A stretch of 64,000 nt of DNA from NCBI RefSeq assembly GCF_002878395.1, contig NC_061114.1:162079367-162143366 (forward strand). Direction: 5' to 3'. This DNA is from Capsicum annuum. Taxonomy: Eukaryota; Streptophyta; Magnoliopsida; Solanales; Solanaceae. A program made the position numbers and the translations under genes. Below the pieces are notes generated by a model. That model was not told the origin of the DNA and ran no database searches. It saw nothing but the letters and a program-made list of their open reading frames with translations. Positions 59,523 to 64,000 of the stretch are shown here, one piece after another. Numbering within the stretch: the first letter of the stretch is position 1; each line of letters starts with the position of its first letter.

Positions 59523-59664
59523 ACTGAGTTTGATCTCTTTCATCTCATAGGCACATAAACTATCAGCAGAGTTGTCGTAACAACATTGCTTGTTGAAACT
59601 TATTATTGGCCTACTTTTTTTCATCTTCAAATTAGGCAGTGTTGGTAGAAACTTGATCGTGCTT
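59523..59664 (-). pseudogene. Unrecognised exon-like segment 2
   Basis: It is bounded by an acceptor ATTGCTTAG| at 59665 and a strong donor |GTGAGT at 59522. It encodes STIKFLPTLPNLKMKKSRP and SADSLCAYEMKEIKLS with no stop over 142 bp. The family is unknown. It lies between segments 1 and 3 on the same strand, so all three could come from one gene. Confidence 0.5.
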
Positions 59665-60162
59665 CTAAGCAATTAAGGACGAGGACCTATATTTCTTTGT
59701 TTTCCACATAGCTGTTAGTATTTGTTTTAATCTGGCGAGATTTTAATAAATCTAGTTATTTAGATGCCTCAGGTTCATGGCTCTAATTAGACTTCTCTTA
59801 CTGGTATCTAATGTAACAGATGGGTTGACCTCAATTCAATACTTTTGTTCACATTGTCTTAAACGTAGCTTGTGGCTCCTAAACTTGAGGCTTATGCATG
59901 ATGTATGGTTTACCCACACACTTTTTCTGCCAATTGAAATCAAATTGACAGCTGACAATCCGACATTTGAAAGGATGCTTCTTTAGCGAGGAAATACAAT
60001 GGAGTGAAAGTCTTATCTTTATATTCAAAACTCTAGATTGAAAGGAAAGATGAAGCCAAAAATCAATGCTAAAGCCGAGAAAGAAACAGCTGAGATCTTG
60101 TTCGTTAGCATTGATACAAAACGTTATCAGAAAATGTTTAGTATGTCAACAATGCTCCATAC

Positions 60163-60318
60163 CTTAGAATAAGCAATTCTCCAACCGAAGCATGATTCTT
60201 TTACATCGACAGGCTTCAAGCCAAGTCCTCCACATTCAAACAACAAGGTGGATGTATACACACATCTTCCAACCTCCTCATAAGAAGACTCCAAAGAAGC
60301 ATTCCCACAAGAGACATG
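60163..60318 (-). pseudogene. Unrecognised exon-like segment 3
   Basis: It is bounded by an acceptor GGTGATTTCAG| at 60319 and a donor TCTAAG|GTATGG at 60162. It is exactly 52 codons in phase 0 with no stop, encoding SCGNASLESSYEEVGRCVYT and LFECGGLGLKPVDV, ending WRIAYSK. It looks like a genuine conserved exon, but I cannot name the family. It does not resemble the missing third exon of the nearby bZIP. Confidence 0.55.
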
Positions 60319-60669
60319 CTGAAATCACCAAAGAGTAACAATTATAAAAAAATACAATTATATATGTTAAGTCCAAGACTAACAATTATAAGCATAAATG
60401 ATAAATATATGGATAAAAAAAATTAAAAAAAAATTGGGATAAAATGAAACATCAATTATTTAGTATCGCCTATTCGTAAGAGACTCATTTGTCCTTGGTA
60501 GGGGTGGCAATTTCAGCGAAAAGACTCCATTTAACCCATATTTAGTGAATTGAATCACTCATATTTCAAATGGGTAAATATAGACTTCAACTCATTTTAA
60601 AAGCTCATACAAATATGGACAAAATGGGTAAAATATGGGTACCCATTTAAACAGAGAGATCACCGCTTA

Positions 60670-61340
60670 AAGTTTCAGTTTTTTTTTCTTTTGTAGTTTC
60701 TTTTCTTCTTCTTTTTTTCTTTAATTTACTTTTTTTTCTTTCCATTTTTTTTTTACTCATTCCTTATAATTTCTTTTTTTCTTTCTCATTTTTTCATCTA
60801 TTTTTTATTTATTTATTTTTATTTCTTTTTCCTTTCTATTCTTTTTTTTTTTCGCTTTCCCCTTTCTCATTCTTATTTCATCATTCGTATTCACTTGAGA
60901 CCTACATGGGTTAATAAATATAAGCTTCTAATTATCTCATTTAGCCTATATAATTCATAACATTTCTTATCAATTAAATATAATCCATAGTCTCACTCCT
61001 TTATTATTATTTTTTTCTATCTTTTATTTCTCTTTCTTTTTTTAAAACAAAAAATTTTGTTTTTTCTTTCTTTTTCCTTTAATTTAGTATTTTTTTCTTT
61101 CTTTTTTCCTTTAATTTACTTTTTTTTTTCTTTTTCATTTTTTTCACTTATTTTTTACTCATTTCTTACACTTTTATTCTTTCTTCTTTTTCATCATTTT
61201 TTTCTTTTTCAATTTTATTTCTTTGCATTCTTTTTTTTTTTCGTATTTCAGTTTCCCCTTTTTTCATTCTTGGTTCGTCATTTTTGTCATTTTTTTATTT
61301 TTTTATATTCTTTTCCTAATCTTTTTTTTTTGTCACTGCA
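60670..61340. repeat. Polypyrimidine (T/C) arm of the foldback element
   Basis: The plus strand is almost wholly T with scattered C. A complementary A/G-rich tract lies at 61780-62300. The long phenylalanine-rich open frames here are translations of this tract. Confidence 0.9.
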
Positions 61341-61480
61341 TTTTATATTTTTTTTACTTTAAATTTATTTGTATCATACTATATATTTCAAATAAATTTA
61401 TTATTTGTATTTGAATAGTTTAGTTGTCAATATGTGCAATTTATCATTTGTATTTATATACAAATAAGTATATGAATTAA

Positions 61481-61661
61481 AATCAACATAGATTGTGGTG
61501 CAGGGGATGAGGCTGCTCCACCCTTAACCAAAGGTCGAGGGTACGACCCTAGTTATGGAGAAAACTCTGTTGGGAGCGCTGCCACTTTAATGGGCCCTGC
61601 AACCCGGATTAGTCAGGGCTCCAATGCAGGCACCGAACTTCGGATGAAAAACAAAAAAATA
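61481..61661 (+). mobile_element. tRNA-derived SINE with 12-bp target-site duplication
   Basis: The body has a box-A-like start (GTGGTGCAGGGGATGAGG at 61495), a box-B-like GGTCGAGGGTACGACCC near 61535, and GGAGCGCTGCCACTTTAATG with CAATGCAGGCACCGAAC, ending in an A-rich tail. TATATGAATTAA at 61469-61480 is repeated perfectly at 61662-61673. It resembles the SolS/TS SINE families of Solanaceae. Confidence 0.88.
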
Positions 61662-61779
61662 TATATGAATTAATTGTATTTTCTTGAGACTAAAATATAT
61701 ATGGCTGAGGATCCACATAGCCCTCGAATTATAAATGTTGGGAGAATATAAATTAATATGCGCTTATGGTATTTTCGTT

Positions 61780-62300
61780 ATCATAAAAAAAAAAAAGGAA
61801 ACTAAAAATAGAAAAAAAAATAAAAAAGTAGAACGAGAGGTATAAGTTAGAGATAGAAGAGAGAAAAAAGTGTAAAGAAAGAATTGAAGAAAAAAATGCA
61901 AAAAAAAAAATCAAAAAGAAAAAATAATGAAAAAGGAGAAAAGGAAAAAGAAAAAAGATGATGGTGAAAACAAATATACTGAGTGATTACGATATTTTAG
62001 TCATCATCCATAATTTGTACTCGACTTAACCGTGTTCTTTGAAAATAAAAAAATATAAAACATAAAATACAACCAAAAAATAAAAAAATGAGAAAGAAGT
62101 AAAAACAAAAAAAAATAAAAAATAGAAAAAAAGGAGACTAAAAAGGAATAGAAACAAAAAAAGGAAAAAGAAAGAGAAACAAAGGATAGAGGGTAGAGAT
62201 AGAAGAGAGAAAAAAAGAAAAAAAAAAACTAGAGGCTACATATAGAAGAGAGACAAAAAAAAATTAAAAAGAAAAAACTAAAAAAAAATGAAAGCAAAGT
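61780..62300. repeat. Polypurine (A/G) arm of the foldback element
   Basis: The plus strand is nearly all A with scattered G, the counterpart of the T/C tract at 60670-61340. Together they could form a long imperfect stem. Confidence 0.88.
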
Positions 62301-62708
62301 CAAGTTAATATGATATAGAAGTTTTAAGTTTTTGACTTAGGAGTTAAAGTCAGTTGAAACTATTTTTATCCAATTCATATTTGATCAAATCCATATTTAC
62401 CCATATTTATATGGACGGATTACAATCCAAACCAATTTTGCTCGATCCATATTTAACCTGTCCAAATTCAATTCAATCCGCCCGTTTGCCACCCCTACTC
62501 ACTGACAAGCAACAGTATGCCTTAGAAACTTGATGACAACACTGAAGCCCACGTAAACAAAAGTGAAGCGCTCCAACACATTTTGACAACACTATACAAG
62601 ACCACCCAACTTCACTTCAAAATAAGTTCAAATAAAAAAGAATTTAACCTTTCGATCAACTTGAATGTCAAACAAGATCAATCAAGCTTTGAAAGAGCTT
62701 AAACAAAC

Positions 62709-63345
62709 CTCTTCCGTCAACAACCTTGCATTTTCCTCCTCCAATTATGTAACCAAACACTCCAATTCCACAGTATAAGCCTGAAATTTGAGTAAAAACA
62801 TAGGTGCACCTCTCAATTTTCGCCGCCCTAAAAACACACAAACAAACATGATTAGAAATTCATCGAAATAAAAGCAAAAAAGGCACCTGTTTTCGCTCTC
62901 TAGACCTAGCAACAGACTTTCTGTTCTTGATCATACGTCACTGTTTCTGCTATGTAGCTTTGTCGGCCCGCAACTCCTCTACAGTTGACCTTCTTTTCTC
63001 ACTTCCACTGCCACTTTCACTCCCTGTAATAGCCGCCACTACAACCCTATTTCCATATCCCATGTGGGGTGGTGGTGGTGGTTTCATACCACACCCACCT
63101 GGTTCATTCTGCTGCCTGGCCACTAGAAACTGACAATTCCCTCTACCCATCATATTATCCACCACAAACCCTCCTCCAACATCCGGAGCCACCATCTCTG
63201 TCGATGAAGGCGGTGGCGGCGGTGAAGTAGTAGCAATCATCGATACTCTAACATACTCCCACCCCAACCCCGCTATAATATCCCTCCACACCTCATCCAC
63301 AGTTTTACAGGGGCCCACATCACCATCACCACCACCGGTGGCCAT
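62709..63345 (-). pseudogene. Group-A bZIP transcription factor fragment (GBF4/ABI5-like), exons 1-2
   Basis: Exon 1 (63345-62887) starts MATGGGDGDVG and has the group-A motif KTVDEVWRDI, then Pro/Gly-rich sequence and a basic region RMIKNRKSVARSRERKQ, with the N-x7-R spacing kept. The intron 62886-62781 starts GTGCCT and ends TTTCAG, at the position usual for this group (RKQ|AY). Exon 2 (62780-62709) is 24 codons: AYTVELECLV then LEEENARLL, the start of the leucine zipper, ending at a donor |GTTTGT. In-frame stops occur twice just before the basic region and once in the zipper. The remaining exons are absent; the foldback element begins 211 bp further on. An upstream ATG at 63474 is out of frame. 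Confidence 0.85.
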
Positions 63346-63639
63346 GACAACAGGATTAATAACCACAACAGCGATGACGGGTCAGAATCAAAATAAATGT
63401 TCTTGAAGAAGAAGAAGAAGTAATAGGGTTCCTTGGGGATGAAGAGAAGACGAAGAATGATCCGAATTAGGCATTGTTGTTGATGCTGACAATATCACCT
63501 TTGAAATTGGGTCATCGGACCACAGTGAAATTAGGTCGTCGGAGCTTGATAAAACATCAGTGAAATGGGGACACTGTTTGTATTTCTTTAATTTTTGAAA
63601 ATATTGGGGAGGGAAATAAAGAAACGTTGCAGTAGTATT

Positions 63640-63869
63640 TTTTTTTTAATAAAGTGTTGTCATAGATGATTCTATGGCAACGGTTCGTGCAATCGTTGCA
63701 ATAAGACACTCTATTGCAATGGTTCTTCAATTATAGCAACGGTTATACCACAAAATAATTTTATTAGAATAATTGTATTTTGCAACGGATGTAACTGTTG
63801 CAATAGAGGTCTTTTGCAACACTTTTGAAATCATTGCCAAAAAATTCGTTGTAATAGGAGTAATTAGTG
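63640..63869. repeat. GCAACGG-type subterminal repeats at the right end
   Basis: The motif [G/T]GCAACGGTT or its complement, with variants, recurs about eight times (for example GGCAACGGTTCG, GTTGCAATAAGA, AGCAACGGTTAT, TGCAACGGATG, GTTGCAATAGAGG) just inside the terminal TAGTG. Such clusters are typical of CACTA transposon ends. None is visible at the left end. Confidence 0.7.
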
Positions 63870-64000
63870 AGATGATAAAAAACTTGAGCTGGGTGTTTGC
63901 ATCAAATAACATTAGTTCACCATACATAGTGAAGTAATAAAATTAAGGCGAGGATCTGTAGAGTCTATAATCTCCCTCTACATGGCATGTGTTATTTGAT
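63870..64000. repeat. Segmental duplication, copy B, right part
   Basis: AGATGATAAAAAACTTGAGC through CTACATGGCATG matches copy A from 56547 to about 56690 with small indels. It continues copy B from 57734 after removal of the insertion, and is cut by the window end. Confidence 0.93.

Larger units (their letters stand above)
60498..62498. mobile_element. Foldback DNA transposon (hAT-like ends)
   Basis: The ends are perfect 13-bp inverted repeats: GTAGGGGTGGCAA at 60498-60510 and its complement at 62486-62498. The inner arms are also inverted in character: CCCATATTT/GGGTAAATATGG motifs near both ends, a T/C-rich left arm and an A/G-rich right arm. The termini resemble non-autonomous hAT elements, but no 8-bp duplication is visible (GTCCTTGG-like flank against TCACTGAC). 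A SINE sits near its centre. No transposase. Confidence 0.65.
57735..63869. mobile_element. CACTA-ended insertion carrying fragments of several genes
   Basis: The 6,135-bp segment starts CACTACTTTTCCCC and ends TAATTAGTG. It is flanked by AGA at 57732-57734 and 63870-63872, and copy A of the surrounding duplication has a single AGA at 56547-56549. This is a related empty site with the 3-bp duplication expected for CACTA transposons. Inverted identity of the ends beyond CACTA is weak (TT and CC matches only), so a decayed or unusual CACTA is likely. No transposase was seen. The cargo is a MYB exon, bZIP exons, three other exon-like segments, a foldback element and a SINE. Stretches 58180-58800 and 58970-59520 show no recognised content. 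Confidence 0.75.

Noticed and set aside
59777..59986. 69-codon plus-strand open frame (MALIRLLLLVSNVT start)
   Set aside because: No homology recognised and no splice or promoter context; it lies between minus-strand exon-like segments, probably by chance.
61057..61362. Phenylalanine-rich open frame that could look like a membrane protein
   Set aside because: Translation of a T/C low-complexity tract; no start context and no conserved motif.
60490..62506. 8-bp target duplication for the foldback element
   Set aside because: The flanking octamers do not match, so insertion as a hAT cannot be proved from this copy.

Overview
The window is repeat-dominated plant nuclear DNA. Four groups of features point to a plant with a large, retroelement-rich genome. 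They are chromodomain Ty3/gypsy (Tekay/Del-type) elements, L1-type LINEs that carry a plant RNase H domain, an RTE-type LINE with a (TTG)n 3' tail, and a tRNA-derived SINE. The SINE and the RTE tail look like Solanaceae families, so a nightshade such as pepper, tomato, potato or tobacco is the best guess; this is inferred from remembered family resemblance, not from a search. No intact protein-coding gene was found, and no rRNA or tRNA gene was recognised. Nearly every coding remnant carries stops, frameshifts or lost catalytic residues.

Layout. 1-5444: minus-strand Athila/Tat-type gypsy element (RNase H, RT, protease, gag, PBS, 5' LTR), cut by the window edge and apparently inserted in the next element. 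5445-10010: plus-strand Tekay-like pol, PPT and 3' LTR, cut by a 31-base N gap (10011-10041). 10042-16676: minus-strand Tekay-like element (integrase to gag, PBS, 5' LTR), which broke an L1 LINE (16677 to about 20170). About 20170-22973: AT-rich spacer with two adjacent tandem duplications. 22974 to about 28060: second L1 LINE. About 28061-33746: AT-rich spacer with microsatellites, a 130-bp tandem repeat and a 27-bp-arm hairpin. 33763-47080: 5'-truncated RTE LINE with a 16-bp target-site duplication, split by a complete 10.5-kb Tekay-type LTR element (35087-45575) with its own 5-bp duplication. 47283-53900: third L1 LINE, lying against subterminal repeats and one terminus of a CACTA transposon (ends at 54300). 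54301-57734: spacer with a SINE-like remnant and a segmental duplication.

The most interesting part is 57735-63869. A 6,135-bp insertion beginning CACTA and ending TAGTG is flanked by a 3-bp AGA duplication. It interrupts one copy of the segmental duplication, and the other copy (56547-56549) preserves the uninterrupted site. Inside are exon 3 of an R2R3-MYB gene with its splice acceptor, two exons of a group-A bZIP (GBF4/ABI5-like) gene with their intron, three unrecognised exon-like segments with good splice sites, and a 2-kb foldback element with 13-bp terminal inverted repeats that itself contains a SINE with a 12-bp duplication. It looks like a gene-capturing ('Pack'-type) CACTA element with introns retained, which implies DNA-level capture.

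The sequence supports a nesting order. The Tekay element went into the RTE LINE, another Tekay went into an L1, and the SINE is in the foldback element, which is in the CACTA-ended element, which is in the duplicated block. There are no working gene pathways here; the window is mainly a record of transposition and decay.
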